A DNA stretch of 64,000 nucleotides, from contig CAXXUG010000010.1 of the NCBI GenBank assembly GCA_963664835.2, positions 6,193-70,192 of the forward strand, in the 5' to 3' direction. Positions 1 to 7,564 of this stretch are shown one piece after another. Under the pieces are notes generated by a model. It made no database searches and had not been told where the DNA came from. It was given only the letters and a program-made list of their open reading frames with translations. Numbering within the stretch: position 1 is the stretch's first letter; each line of letters opens with the position of its first letter. A program made the translations under genes and the position numbers. The DNA is from G963664835 sp963664835. Lineage in GTDB: Bacteria > Chloroflexota > UBA6077 > FW602-bin22 > JBCLEL01.

Positions 1-641
1 GTATCGATTTGCGGTGCGGGTTCAGAGGTAGTCCCGTCAGTAATGGCAGCGGACTTGGCCAAGATGGTCGACCAATAGTATCCGCCAACTGCAAGGGCGC
101 CCCCAAAACCGACCAGACCGGTCACTAGCATTCGCCTACTGAAGGTAGGACCAAGCCCGGTTGGCGACTTGGCCGGCGCTGGTGCGGGCCTGGTCGCGAG
201 CGCAAATACGCTGACGTAAGCGGCCGCGGCAACAGCGGCAAGGATCGCCTCGTCCGCTGTCCAGCCGGCTCTTCGAACCAACAGGTCAATCGCGAATACC
301 AAGAATCCGGTTAGACCGAAGACCACAAGACTTCGCGTCGAAACGCCTGCTATGCCGGCGGCCTGATATATTGCGGCGAGCACGATCGAGGCTACATAAA
401 CGCCAATGATCAGGGCGATCAACAGCAGAGGCTTGGCGGAATAGAGGAGATTGTCCAGTAGGAAGGAGAACATTGCCGGGGGCATGGCACCCGAAAGTTG
501 TTCGGCCACACCCTCGACAGCAGTGGTCCGAGAGAACGCCAGTAGACCGGCACCCTGGATCAAAAGAAAGACGGTGGCGGCCACCAATCCACGTTCGATT
601 GGACCGATTCTGTCCGAGCTAAGATTTTCTCTTACAGACAT
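1..641 (-). CDS. Membrane redox protein, N-terminal part (possible sulfite-oxidase-type molybdoenzyme), cut by window edge
   Basis: Reading the minus strand from the ATG at 641, the frame stays open to base 1, giving about 213 residues of an incomplete protein. About four hydrophobic segments can be seen (near residues 19-37, 65-90, 98-118 and 125-142). An Ala/Pro-rich linker follows, then a Ser-Arg-Arg segment leading into another hydrophobic stretch ending Gly-Gly-Tyr-Tyr-Trp. This plan, including the phrase FLLDNLLYSAKPLL, resembles the membrane N-terminus of sulfite-oxidase-like molybdopterin enzymes of Chloroflexota. The catalytic domain would lie outside the window, so the enzyme identity is inference. 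The start has a GGAG about 9 bases upstream. It lies 45 bases downstream of the DUF59 gene and is probably cotranscribed with it. Confidence 0.55.
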   Translation of the reverse strand, partial: MSVRENLSSDRIGPIERGLVAATVFLLIQGAGLLAFSRTTAVEGVAEQLSGAMPPAMFSFLLDNLLYSAKPLLLIALIIGVYVASIVLAAIYQAAGIAGVSTRSLVVFGLTGFLVFAIDLLVRRAGWTADEAILAAVAAAAYVSVFALATRPAPAPAKSPTGLGPTFSRRMLVTGLVGFGGALAVGGYYWSTILAKSAAITDGTTSEPAPQID

Positions 642-686
642 GAGTAGTGCTCCATTGAGTTAGCCTGGGTTAGTCGCTCGAAGTTT

Positions 687-995
687 TTACCATATTCCAA
701 GCACGTCTTTGGCGTAATCACTCGCCATCGTCTGTGGGTCCCAGGGAGGGTTCCACACAATCTTCGTCTGGCAAGATGTGACATCGCCAAGTGACTCGAC
801 CGCCGTTCTAACTCCTTCCTCAAGAGCCGGTCCAACGGGACAGAAGGGACTGGTAAGAGTCATTTCAACTTCCACCTTGCCATCTTCTTGAACGCTAGCC
901 GAGTAGACAAGACCCAAGTCGACGATGCTGAGACCTATTTCAGGATCCTCAACCGGCCGGATGGCTTCGAAAACTTCTTCAGTGCTGGGCATCAT
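687..995 (-). CDS. MIP18/DUF59 family protein (Fe-S assembly type)
   Basis: This 102-residue protein is a single MIP18 (DUF59, SufT/PaaD-like) domain. The pattern VEDPEIGLSIVDLGLVYS near residues 15-32 and the later SPFCPVG segment with its conserved Cys near residue 52 are the family hallmarks. Relatives help insert or transfer iron-sulfur clusters, or take part in phenylacetate monooxygenase assembly; the sequence alone does not separate these roles. Two Met codons start the frame, preceded by GGGAG at ideal spacing. It is the upstream partner of the membrane redox protein ending at base 1, which fits a maturation role, although that link is inferred from position only. Confidence 0.85.
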   Translation of the reverse strand: MMPSTEEVFEAIRPVEDPEIGLSIVDLGLVYSASVQEDGKVEVEMTLTSPFCPVGPALEEGVRTAVESLGDVTSCQTKIVWNPPWDPQTMASDYAKDVLGIW

Positions 996-1287
996 TTTTT
1001 CTCCCAGTGAGGCGACTCAATCCGTTGTGTTAACGATTCTGTTATATCTACGCTACCACTGTGTTCGACCAAGCGCCAGATTTCCTACCCTCTGAAGGGC
1101 GGTTCGATTCCGCCCCAGGCGAACGTGGTGCAACGTCGCCAGTGTCTCGAACCAAGCGGCGCCGTGCCAAGCCTACCGATCATGTATTTTACGAGGAATG
1201 GGGACGCAGCCAAAGGGCCCCGAACCCAGGGGTTTCTTGTTCTCTAACACCTGTTATCACTCAAGGGTTGGTGGTGGTCTTGGTTTT

Positions 1288-1402
1288 CCCCACGCCCCTG
1301 GATTCCGGCCTTCGCCGGATTGATGATTGGAAGTGCCGGAGTGACGAATGGCAGGGCCGGAAAAACGAGTGCGGGAACGGTAGTATGCGGGTACTCTCTC
1401 GA
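1288..1402. repeat. Dispersed intergenic repeat, right-hand module
   Basis: This stretch starts with a GGATTCCGGC...GCCGGA hairpin-like motif and continues with GGGCCGGAAAAACGAGTGCG and a later ATGCGG...CTCTC. The same order of motifs recurs near 47450-47590 and, more diverged, near 26320-26405, all between genes. It therefore belongs to a dispersed repeat family and is not a gene. The rest of the gap from 996 to 1625 holds only a tRNA T-arm-like motif near 1100-1116 and no convincing ORF. Confidence 0.7.
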
Positions 1403-1625
1403 GGACGGCCTCACCTCTGACGCCGGCGCATGTAGGTTGCCAGGCAGTCGCCATTTGTCATCTACACAACGACGAATGGTCCGGTTGAACAAATGAGACG
1501 GTGTTTTATTGCGCCTCCTTTAGGTCGGGTAGAATCATGGCGACGGACTGCGCCGGGATGTTTCCGGCGACATGTGCGCGCGTCGGGGCCGGGCCTCGCC
1601 CGGTTTGGAATTGCAGGTGGCTGAA

Positions 1626-2411
1626 TTGTTGTTGGCAGTTGAGATCAGCAATACGACAATCACGATTGGAGCCTACCGGGGCGGCGCTTTGATCTCGGAC
1701 TGGCGGTTGGCGACGGACGCCCGACGGCTCACTGATGAGTACGCCGCGCTACTACAGACCCTGTTCGATCAGCGGGGCCTGGATTCGCGGCAGATTGATT
1801 CCGTCGCGCTCTCGTGTGTAGTTCCGACTTTGACGACACGGTTCGTTGAGTTGTCACGCCGCTGGATTGGGTGTGAGCCGGTCGTCTTGGGTCCTGGAGT
1901 GCGTACAGGTGTGAGGATTCTAATCGACGACCCGCGAGAGGTTGGAGCGGACCGGGTCGCCAACGCGGTGGGGGCCCACTACAAGTACCAGGGTCCGGTG
2001 ATTGTAATAGACTTTGGGACGGCAACCAGCTTCGATGCAGTATCAGCGGACGGCGACTACCTGGGCGGCGCAATCGCGCCCGGTCTGGCAGTGTCGGCAA
2101 CGGCGTTAGCGGAGCAGGCCGCGCGACTATACGACGTCGAGCTGAGCCGGCCCAAGACGGCGATTGGAAAGAACACCATATCCAGCATGCAGTCGGGCAT
2201 ACTATTTGGCTACGTTGGGTTGACCGAGGGACTCATCGCTCGATTCCTCGACGAGATGGGCCCTGCCAAAGTGGTCGCGACAGGGGGATTGGCCCAGTTG
2301 ATTGCGGCTGAGACCGACATGATCGAGGAGGTGGACCCGTTCCTGACATTGGAGGGACTCCGCCTGATACACGATATGAACGCCGGCGCCCAGAAGGCGG
2401 AAAGCCCATGA
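1626..2411 (+). CDS. coaX: Type III pantothenate kinase
   Basis: CoaX phosphorylates pantothenate, the first step of CoA synthesis. The core shows GADR, the conserved DFGTATSFDAV phosphate/metal loop, a GGAIAPGL stretch and a TGGLA segment near the C-terminus, as expected for this ASKHA-fold kinase. The N-terminal phosphate loop, normally Asp-x-Gly-Asn-Thr, reads Glu-Ile-Ser-Asn-Thr here (residues 6-10), an unusual double change. The TTG at 1626 is preferred: it puts that loop at the usual distance from the N-terminus, follows AGGTGG by five bases, and gives 261 residues, a typical length. An upstream ATG at 1572 and a GTG at 1617 are alternatives. Its stop overlaps the coaBC start in ATGA, so the two are translationally coupled. 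Confidence 0.9.
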   Translation: MLLAVEISNTTITIGAYRGGALISDWRLATDARRLTDEYAALLQTLFDQRGLDSRQIDSVALSCVVPTLTTRFVELSRRWIGCEPVVLGPGVRTGVRILIDDPREVGADRVANAVGAHYKYQGPVIVIDFGTATSFDAVSADGDYLGGAIAPGLAVSATALAEQAARLYDVELSRPKTAIGKNTISSMQSGILFGYVGLTEGLIARFLDEMGPAKVVATGGLAQLIAAETDMIEEVDPFLTLEGLRLIHDMNAGAQKAESP

Positions 2412-3613
2412 CAACTGGGTCCCTGGCGGGCAGGCGGATCGTGCTGGGCGTCACCGGCAGTATCGCCGCCTTCAAGGCGGTGGGACTGGCGGGCGAGCTA
2501 GTAAAGGGCGGCGCCAAGGTGGATGTCGTGATGACGACCGCCGCAACCAAGTTCGTGGCGCCGTTGAGCTTTCAAGCGATCACCCACAGACCAGTTGTCA
2601 CGGACCTGTTCCGTTCGGACGCGGAGTTGGAAATCAGCCACGTGAGTCTCGGTCAAGGAGCGGATCTGATGATCGTCGCGCCGGCTAGCGCGGACGCGAT
2701 CGCGCGAATGGCGTTGGGACTGGCCGATGATCCATTGAGCACCACCTATTTGGCGACGCAAGCGCCGGTATTAGTGGCGCCGGCGATGGAAACCACGATG
2801 TTCGAGAGTCCAGCCACCCAAGCGAATCTGCGAACGCTCATCGAACGTGGGGTGAGGATAGTGGGGCCGGCGAAGGGGCGGCTTGCGTCCGGCAGTGAAG
2901 GACTTGGTCGAATGGTCGAGCCGGCGGAGATTGTAGAGGCGGCCAAGTCCATGCTCAGCCGGGGACAAGATCTGGCCGGCCGGCGCATCGTCGTCACGGC
3001 CGGAGGAACGCGGGAACCGATCGATCCTGTCCGATACCTGGGAAACCGATCCTCGGGCCGCATGGGGCACGCAATCGCGGAAGCGGCAGGGAGCCGCGGC
3101 GCAGAGGTATCGCTCATCACCTCCGCAATCCAAACGGCGCCCTCTGTCAGAAAGACGGTATCTGTAGATACGGCCCTAGAAATGAAAGCGGCTGTGGAAG
3201 CGGAAGCTGTGCACGCAGACGCACTGATCATGGCGGCGGCAGTGGCCGATTTTCGTCCATCACGCCCTTCAGGCCAAAAGATCAAGAAGCGAGGCCGCTC
3301 ACTCAGCATAGACTTGGAAGAGAATCCGGACATAGTGGCCGGCCTAAAACGCGACGGCTTGGTAAAGTTCGGATTCGCGGCGGAGACCGAGAATCTGATC
3401 GAGAACGCGCGCGCCAAGATCGACGCAAAGGGCCTTGACGCGATTGTAGCGAATGACGTGACCTCACCGGACAGCGGCTTCGGATCTGAGACCAATCGAA
3501 TCACCTTCATCGAAAGAACCGGCCGGATGCGGGAGTACCCATTGATGTCTAAGATTGAGGTGGCAGAAGTCATATTGGACCATCTTGTTGAAACTCTGTC
3601 GGTGAGAGAATAG
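2408..3613 (+). CDS. coaBC: Bifunctional phosphopantothenoylcysteine decarboxylase / phosphopantothenate-cysteine ligase
   Basis: The protein (401 residues) carries two enzymes of CoA synthesis. The N-terminal flavoprotein CoaC half (about 1-180) has GSIAAFKA, the catalytic His in ISHVSLG (residue 78), and APASADAIARMALGLADD. The C-terminal CoaB half begins at AGRRIVVTAGGTREPIDPVR and shows NRSSGRMG, MAAAVADFRP, the KIKK lysines and KFGFAAET. One oddity is the substrate-clamp motif, usually Pro-x-Met-Asn-x-x-Met-Trp, which reads PAMETTMF (125-132), with Glu replacing Asn. It overlaps coaX by four bases. The 237-base gap that follows ends in a strong hairpin before the peptidase gene. Confidence 0.95.
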   Translation: MTTGSLAGRRIVLGVTGSIAAFKAVGLAGELVKGGAKVDVVMTTAATKFVAPLSFQAITHRPVVTDLFRSDAELEISHVSLGQGADLMIVAPASADAIARMALGLADDPLSTTYLATQAPVLVAPAMETTMFESPATQANLRTLIERGVRIVGPAKGRLASGSEGLGRMVEPAEIVEAAKSMLSRGQDLAGRRIVVTAGGTREPIDPVRYLGNRSSGRMGHAIAEAAGSRGAEVSLITSAIQTAPSVRKTVSVDTALEMKAAVEAEAVHADALIMAAAVADFRPSRPSGQKIKKRGRSLSIDLEENPDIVAGLKRDGLVKFGFAAETENLIENARAKIDAKGLDAIVANDVTSPDSGFGSETNRITFIERTGRMREYPLMSKIEVAEVILDHLVETLSVRE

Positions 3614-3800
3614 AATCTCGGCCTGTTGAGATGTAGGTTGGCACGGATTAGCATAGTCGGCGGCTAATACCATCAGGGTCCGGCCGCAAGCTCAACGAAG
3701 ACCAAAACCGAATAACCTGCGCCAGTTAAGCAAGAAATCCCGCTTGGACTCCCCGGTGGAGCCGAGACGGCGTACACCTCATCTGGCATCCGCCATTGAC

Positions 3801-3836
3801 AACGCCGTCCGGCATCGCCAAGAGCCGGGCGGCGTT
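3801..3836 (+). promoter_or_regulatory. 13-bp stem-loop just upstream of the P1 peptidase gene
   Basis: Bases 3801-3813 pair with 3824-3836 (one G-T wobble) across a 10-base loop, so the stem is AACGCCG-T-CCGGC against GCCGG-G-CGGCGTT. It lies about 20 bases before the peptidase start and is followed by a short T run only after a CGTGG spacer. It may terminate coaX-coaBC transcription or act as a leader hairpin controlling the downstream pantothenate genes. The hairpin is directly visible; its role is inference. Confidence 0.5.
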
Positions 3837-3856
3837 CGTGGTTTTCAGAGGTGGAG

Positions 3857-4831
3857 ATGAGTAGGGATCAGCAGGCTAGGGTGCCAGGTCTGAAGATCGG
3901 CCATTACACGGATTCGGCCGGCGGGACCGGATGTACCGTCTCCCTTTGCCCAAGTGGCGCGGTATGCGGCGTTGACGTGCGTGGTTCCGCTCCGGGAACT
4001 CGTGAGACAGATGCCCTATCCACTACCGCCCTGGTGGAAGCGGTGCACGGCGTCTTACTGACTGGCGGCAGCGCGTTCGGCCTCGCCACGGCTGACGGTG
4101 TTATGGAATATCTCTCTGAGCAGGGTATTGGTTACCAAACCCAAGTTCGCCCGGTCCCTGTCGTACCGGCAGCGGTAATCTTTGACCTCGCGGTAGGAGA
4201 CAGCTCATCCAGACCCGGAAGGGAGGCTGGGCGTTCAGCATGCGAGGTTGCGCGCGAGCGCGCGCCGGCCGAGGGATCGGTCGGCGCCGGCGCTGGGGCG
4301 ACGGTTGCAAAGCGATTGGGAAGTAGCCGGATGATCAAATCAGGCATTGGCTACGCCGCCGAGCAGCTGTCAAACGGTCGTGTTTTGGCGGCCCTGGTTG
4401 TCGTGAATGCCGCCGGCGACGTGTACGACTACCGAAGCGGCGAACTGATCGCCGGGCCACGCGGAGGCCGGCCTGGCAACGATCAGACGACCCTGTTTGC
4501 CGACGATGGTCCGCTATCGACCAACACTACGATAGGCATCGTAGCTACGGATGTGCCGTTGCTCCGTTGGCAGGCTCAGAAGCTCGCACAATGCGCGCAG
4601 GACGGAGTGGCGCTCTCGATTCGGCCGGCACACACGATGTTCGATGGCGATACGTTTTTCGCCCTGTCCACAAACCCTGCCAATGAGTCAGTTGTCTCCC
4701 CTCAATTCCTAAGTGAGCTCGGCTGGAAAGCTACCAAGCTAGTCTGCAGGGCGATCGAACGAGGCGTCCGGCTCGCTTCGGGCTCTCACGGCGTGCCGGC
4801 GGTGTCCGAAATCGGGACGAGAGAACAATGA
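3857..4831 (+). CDS. P1 family (S58) peptidase, DmpA/BapA-like beta-aminopeptidase family
   Basis: This 324-residue protein matches the S58 N-terminal-nucleophile family: VPGLKIGHYTD at the start, GCTVSLCPSGAVCGVDVRG, LTGGSAFGLATADGV, GSVGAGAGAT, then a VVVNAAGDVYD strand. The segment STNTTIGIVATDVPL near residue 223 supplies the expected Asn-Thr self-cleavage site, with Thr as nucleophile. Characterised relatives are DmpA (D-aminopeptidase/esterase) and BapA (which removes N-terminal beta-amino acids such as beta-alanine). Its stop overlaps the next start in ATGA, and that gene is coupled to panB and panC in the same way. A role in releasing beta-alanine for pantothenate is therefore an attractive inference. 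The ATG at 3857 follows AGAGGTGG; a GTG at 3851 is possible. Confidence 0.9.
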   Translation: MSRDQQARVPGLKIGHYTDSAGGTGCTVSLCPSGAVCGVDVRGSAPGTRETDALSTTALVEAVHGVLLTGGSAFGLATADGVMEYLSEQGIGYQTQVRPVPVVPAAVIFDLAVGDSSSRPGREAGRSACEVARERAPAEGSVGAGAGATVAKRLGSSRMIKSGIGYAAEQLSNGRVLAALVVVNAAGDVYDYRSGELIAGPRGGRPGNDQTTLFADDGPLSTNTTIGIVATDVPLLRWQAQKLAQCAQDGVALSIRPAHTMFDGDTFFALSTNPANESVVSPQFLSELGWKATKLVCRAIERGVRLASGSHGVPAVSEIGTREQ

Positions 4832-5754
4832 GAAAGAAGTCGCTGATGGAAAGCGAATCGATCTGCGTAGTCGGCAATGGGCGCCTGGGAACAACGCTGG
4901 CCGGCGGGTTGGTTCGGGCAGGCTTTCGATCAGTGACATTGGCCGCAAGGAGATTTCCCGACGAAGACCGGGCACACAGTGCCGGCCTGGGAATAGGGAT
5001 ATCCCACCTGGCAGAGACCGAACTGAAGGCGTTTCGGGCGGTTTTCATCGTTCTGCCGGACAGCGTCGTGCCCGGTTTTGCGGCGGCGCAAGAGTGGACG
5101 GCCGGCCAACTTGTCCTGCATTGCAGCGGGGGGCTCGACCGCAGCGTGCTGGGTGCCGCGGAGGAGATTGGCGCGACGACGGCGTCCTTACATCCAATTC
5201 AGACGTTTTCTGGGCGTTGGCTGCCGGCTGACCTTCTCGCCGGTATTACGTTTGGCGTCGAGGCCACGGGTAAGGCACGCGAGTACATTGCAAAAATGGT
5301 TGAGCGATTGGGCGGCCGCCCGATTGACGTACCGAGCGGGCTAAAGCCGGCATACCACCTGGCGGCAGTGTTCTCGTCCAACTACCTGGTCACTTTGATG
5401 TCAGCGGCGTTTGCGCTTTGGGACCGAATCGAGCCGGAACAACCCGACCGCGCGGTGTCGGCACTGCTTCCGATTGTCCGGCAGACACTAGAGAACGTCT
5501 CTGACCAAGGTGTCACCCAGGCGCTGACCGGGCCGATTAGCCGAGGCGACGTCGCAACGGTCGAGGCGCATATTCGTGAACTCAAATCTTACGATGAGAA
5601 GCTCACCGAACTCTACCAGTGTCTTGGTCTCTATACGGTGGAGCAAATGGTGGCAAATGGCCGCATGGAACGGAGAGAGGCTGAGCCGGTTCGCGCATCG
5701 TTGATGGGCCATGGCCGGCGGAGTCACGTACCCAGCAAGGGAGGCACGGAATGA
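4828..5754 (+). CDS. Rossmann-like DUF2520 oxidoreductase (candidate ketopantoate reductase)
   Basis: The N-terminal half is a Rossmann NAD(P)-binding fold with GNGRLGTTLAGGL (about residues 14-26), and the C-terminal half is the helical DUF2520 domain. Conserved family phrases are LHCSGGLDRS, ASLHPIQTFSG, KPAYHLAAVFSSNYLV and ALTGPISRGD. The architecture is like that of 6-phosphogluconate and ketopantoate dehydrogenases. It overlaps the peptidase gene before it and panB after it, each by an ATGA. No panE is visible in this window, so the step between PanB and PanC (ketopantoate to pantoate) lacks an enzyme unless this protein supplies it. A distinct ketopantoate reductase class, PanG, is known; whether this protein belongs there is not shown by the sequence alone. 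Confidence 0.8.
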   Translation: MRKKSLMESESICVVGNGRLGTTLAGGLVRAGFRSVTLAARRFPDEDRAHSAGLGIGISHLAETELKAFRAVFIVLPDSVVPGFAAAQEWTAGQLVLHCSGGLDRSVLGAAEEIGATTASLHPIQTFSGRWLPADLLAGITFGVEATGKAREYIAKMVERLGGRPIDVPSGLKPAYHLAAVFSSNYLVTLMSAAFALWDRIEPEQPDRAVSALLPIVRQTLENVSDQGVTQALTGPISRGDVATVEAHIRELKSYDEKLTELYQCLGLYTVEQMVANGRMERREAEPVRASLMGHGRRSHVPSKGGTE

Positions 5755-6620
5755 GGACCAGCACGGTCAATATTCGAAACATGAAGCGGCGCCGGGATCC
5801 CATCGTAGCGATTACGGCTTACGACTATACGTTCGCGCAACTGGCGGACCGCGCCGGGGCCCATATGTTGCTGGTTGGCGACAGTCTTGGAATGGTGGTC
5901 CAGGGCCACGATACGACTCTGCCGGTGACACTCGACGAGATGATCTATCACAGCGGAATTGTTGCGCGTGCGGCGCAGAACCCAATGGTCGTAGCGGATT
6001 TGCCGTTCATGTCGTTCCAAGTGTCTTCGGATCAAGCGGTGTCGAGCGCGGGCAGGGTGATGAAGGAGGCGTTAGTAGATGCGGTCAAGCTCGAAGGAGG
6101 GGAGCAAATCGCACCGACGGTCCGACGCCTGACCGCGGCCGGCATTCCGGTCGTGGGTCACATTGGATTGACGCCGCAATCGGTCCATCAACTCGGCGGC
6201 TACAAGGTGCAAGGGAAAACTATGGAGGCAGCGCGTCGACTCATCGCCGACGCAGAGGCACTCGACGAGGCCGGCGCATTCGCGATCGTGCTGGAAACGA
6301 TTCCGGCTCAGTTGGCTAGAGCTATAACTGAGCGCGTGGCAGCCGCCACGATAGGAATTGGCGCCGGTGTAGATTGCGATGGACAGATTCAGGTACTACA
6401 CGACGTGCTGGGACTCGTGTCAGATTTGAACCCGCGCCACGCGAAGAAGTACGTTGACCTCGCACAGATCGTCGGGAGTGCGTTGGGGAGCTACTGTAGC
6501 GAAGTGAGCGAACGCAAGTTTCCTGGCCCAGAGCACGCCGCGCCGCTGAAAGCAGAGGTAGAGGAGGCACTGGCGGAGGAATTCGGCTCCGGCGCAGCCC
6601 TCGGAGCCAGCCACGAATGA
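5751..6620 (+). CDS. panB: 3-methyl-2-oxobutanoate hydroxymethyltransferase
   Basis: PanB adds a hydroxymethyl group from methylenetetrahydrofolate to 2-oxoisovalerate to make ketopantoate. The 289-residue protein has the full (beta/alpha)8 signature set: AITAYDYTFAQLADRAG, LLVGDSLGMVVQG (metal-binding Asp), VTLDEMIYHS, VVADLPFMSF, VKLEGG, VGHIGLTPQSVHQLGG and the catalytic Glu in FAIVLETIP, then IGIGAG. Nothing is missing. The start overlaps the DUF2520 stop and the stop overlaps the panC start, each as ATGA, so translation through this cluster is coupled. Confidence 0.97.
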   Translation: MRTSTVNIRNMKRRRDPIVAITAYDYTFAQLADRAGAHMLLVGDSLGMVVQGHDTTLPVTLDEMIYHSGIVARAAQNPMVVADLPFMSFQVSSDQAVSSAGRVMKEALVDAVKLEGGEQIAPTVRRLTAAGIPVVGHIGLTPQSVHQLGGYKVQGKTMEAARRLIADAEALDEAGAFAIVLETIPAQLARAITERVAAATIGIGAGVDCDGQIQVLHDVLGLVSDLNPRHAKKYVDLAQIVGSALGSYCSEVSERKFPGPEHAAPLKAEVEEALAEEFGSGAALGASHE

Positions 6621-7453
6621 GAGTTGTGCGCACTCTAGACGATCTCAGGGGCGCACGGGCTGAGTTGGCCAAGCCGGTGGGTCTGGTACCGACGATGGGA
6701 TTCTTGCACGAGGGTCACCTTAGTCTGATCCGGGCATCCAGGCAAGAATGCGCTTCGGTGATAGTGTCGATTTTCGTGAACCCGACTCAGTTCGGTCCGA
6801 GTGAAGACCTCGGGCGCTATCCGCGGGATCTAGAACGAGACTTGGACGCAATCCGTCCGTATACGGACATCGTGTTCGCGCCAAGCGTCGAGTCGATATA
6901 CCCCACCGGTTTCGATAGTCACATCGACGTTGGCAGTGTGTCCCAGCCGCTGGAAGGTGAGGCCCGCCCGGGACACTTTCAGGGAGTCGCGACGGTAGTG
7001 GCCAAGTTGTTCAATTTGGCACAGCCGGACTGCGCGTATTTTGGACAGAAGGATGCTCAGCAAGCTGCTGTAATCAACCAGATGATCGAGGACCTGAACT
7101 TTCCGGTCGAATTGAGGGTATTGCCCACCGTCAGGGAGGGGAACGGACTCGCGCTCAGCAGCCGCAATGTGTATCTGAGTCGCGAAGAGCGAGCGGCTGC
7201 AAGAGTTCTTCCGACCGCGCTGTTCGCAATTCGCGATAAATGGCGGGCCGGCGAGAACGACTGCGGCCGGCTGGTGGAGGTGGGGCGAGAGATGATCGCC
7301 CAAGAGCCGACGATCAAGTTGGAGTACCTGAGTATCGCCGATACCAGATCCCTGCAGGAATTGCCCCAGATCCAAGGATCGGCGTTGGTGTTGCTGGCTG
7401 CGCGCGTAGGTCGAGCCCGGCTGATCGACAATATTCTGCTGGGACGTGAGTGA
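6617..7453 (+). CDS. panC: Pantothenate synthetase
   Basis: PanC joins pantoate and beta-alanine with ATP. The protein (278 residues) shows VPTMGFLHEGHLSLI with the HxGH-type ATP loop, VSIFVNPTQFGP, the YFGQKDAQQ segment, VREGNGLALSSRN (the KMSKS-like loop with the Ser-Ser-Arg-Asn core) and a C-terminal substrate-lid domain. It closes the coupled peptidase-DUF2520-panB-panC set. No panD (aspartate decarboxylase), the usual beta-alanine source, occurs in the window. The gene converges on fabD; the 111-base gap between them has no clear terminator. Confidence 0.97.
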   Translation: MRVVRTLDDLRGARAELAKPVGLVPTMGFLHEGHLSLIRASRQECASVIVSIFVNPTQFGPSEDLGRYPRDLERDLDAIRPYTDIVFAPSVESIYPTGFDSHIDVGSVSQPLEGEARPGHFQGVATVVAKLFNLAQPDCAYFGQKDAQQAAVINQMIEDLNFPVELRVLPTVREGNGLALSSRNVYLSREERAAARVLPTALFAIRDKWRAGENDCGRLVEVGREMIAQEPTIKLEYLSIADTRSLQELPQIQGSALVLLAARVGRARLIDNILLGRE

Positions 7454-7564
7454 GCCGGTCTGTGGTAAGTAGGCTGGCCAGGTTGCGGCGTCGGTGGCCA
7501 AAGCCGGGGCTTGAGCCGAACTTGAGGGTTCGAGAAGTAGCTTGAGCGTGTCTAGCGGTCGAGC

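Noticed and set aside
1095..1125. T-arm-like motif GGCGGTTCGATTCCGCC suggesting a plus-strand tRNA
   Set aside because: No matching acceptor 5' strand (CGCCTGG) and no anticodon stem with a seven-base loop were found upstream; at most a remnant.
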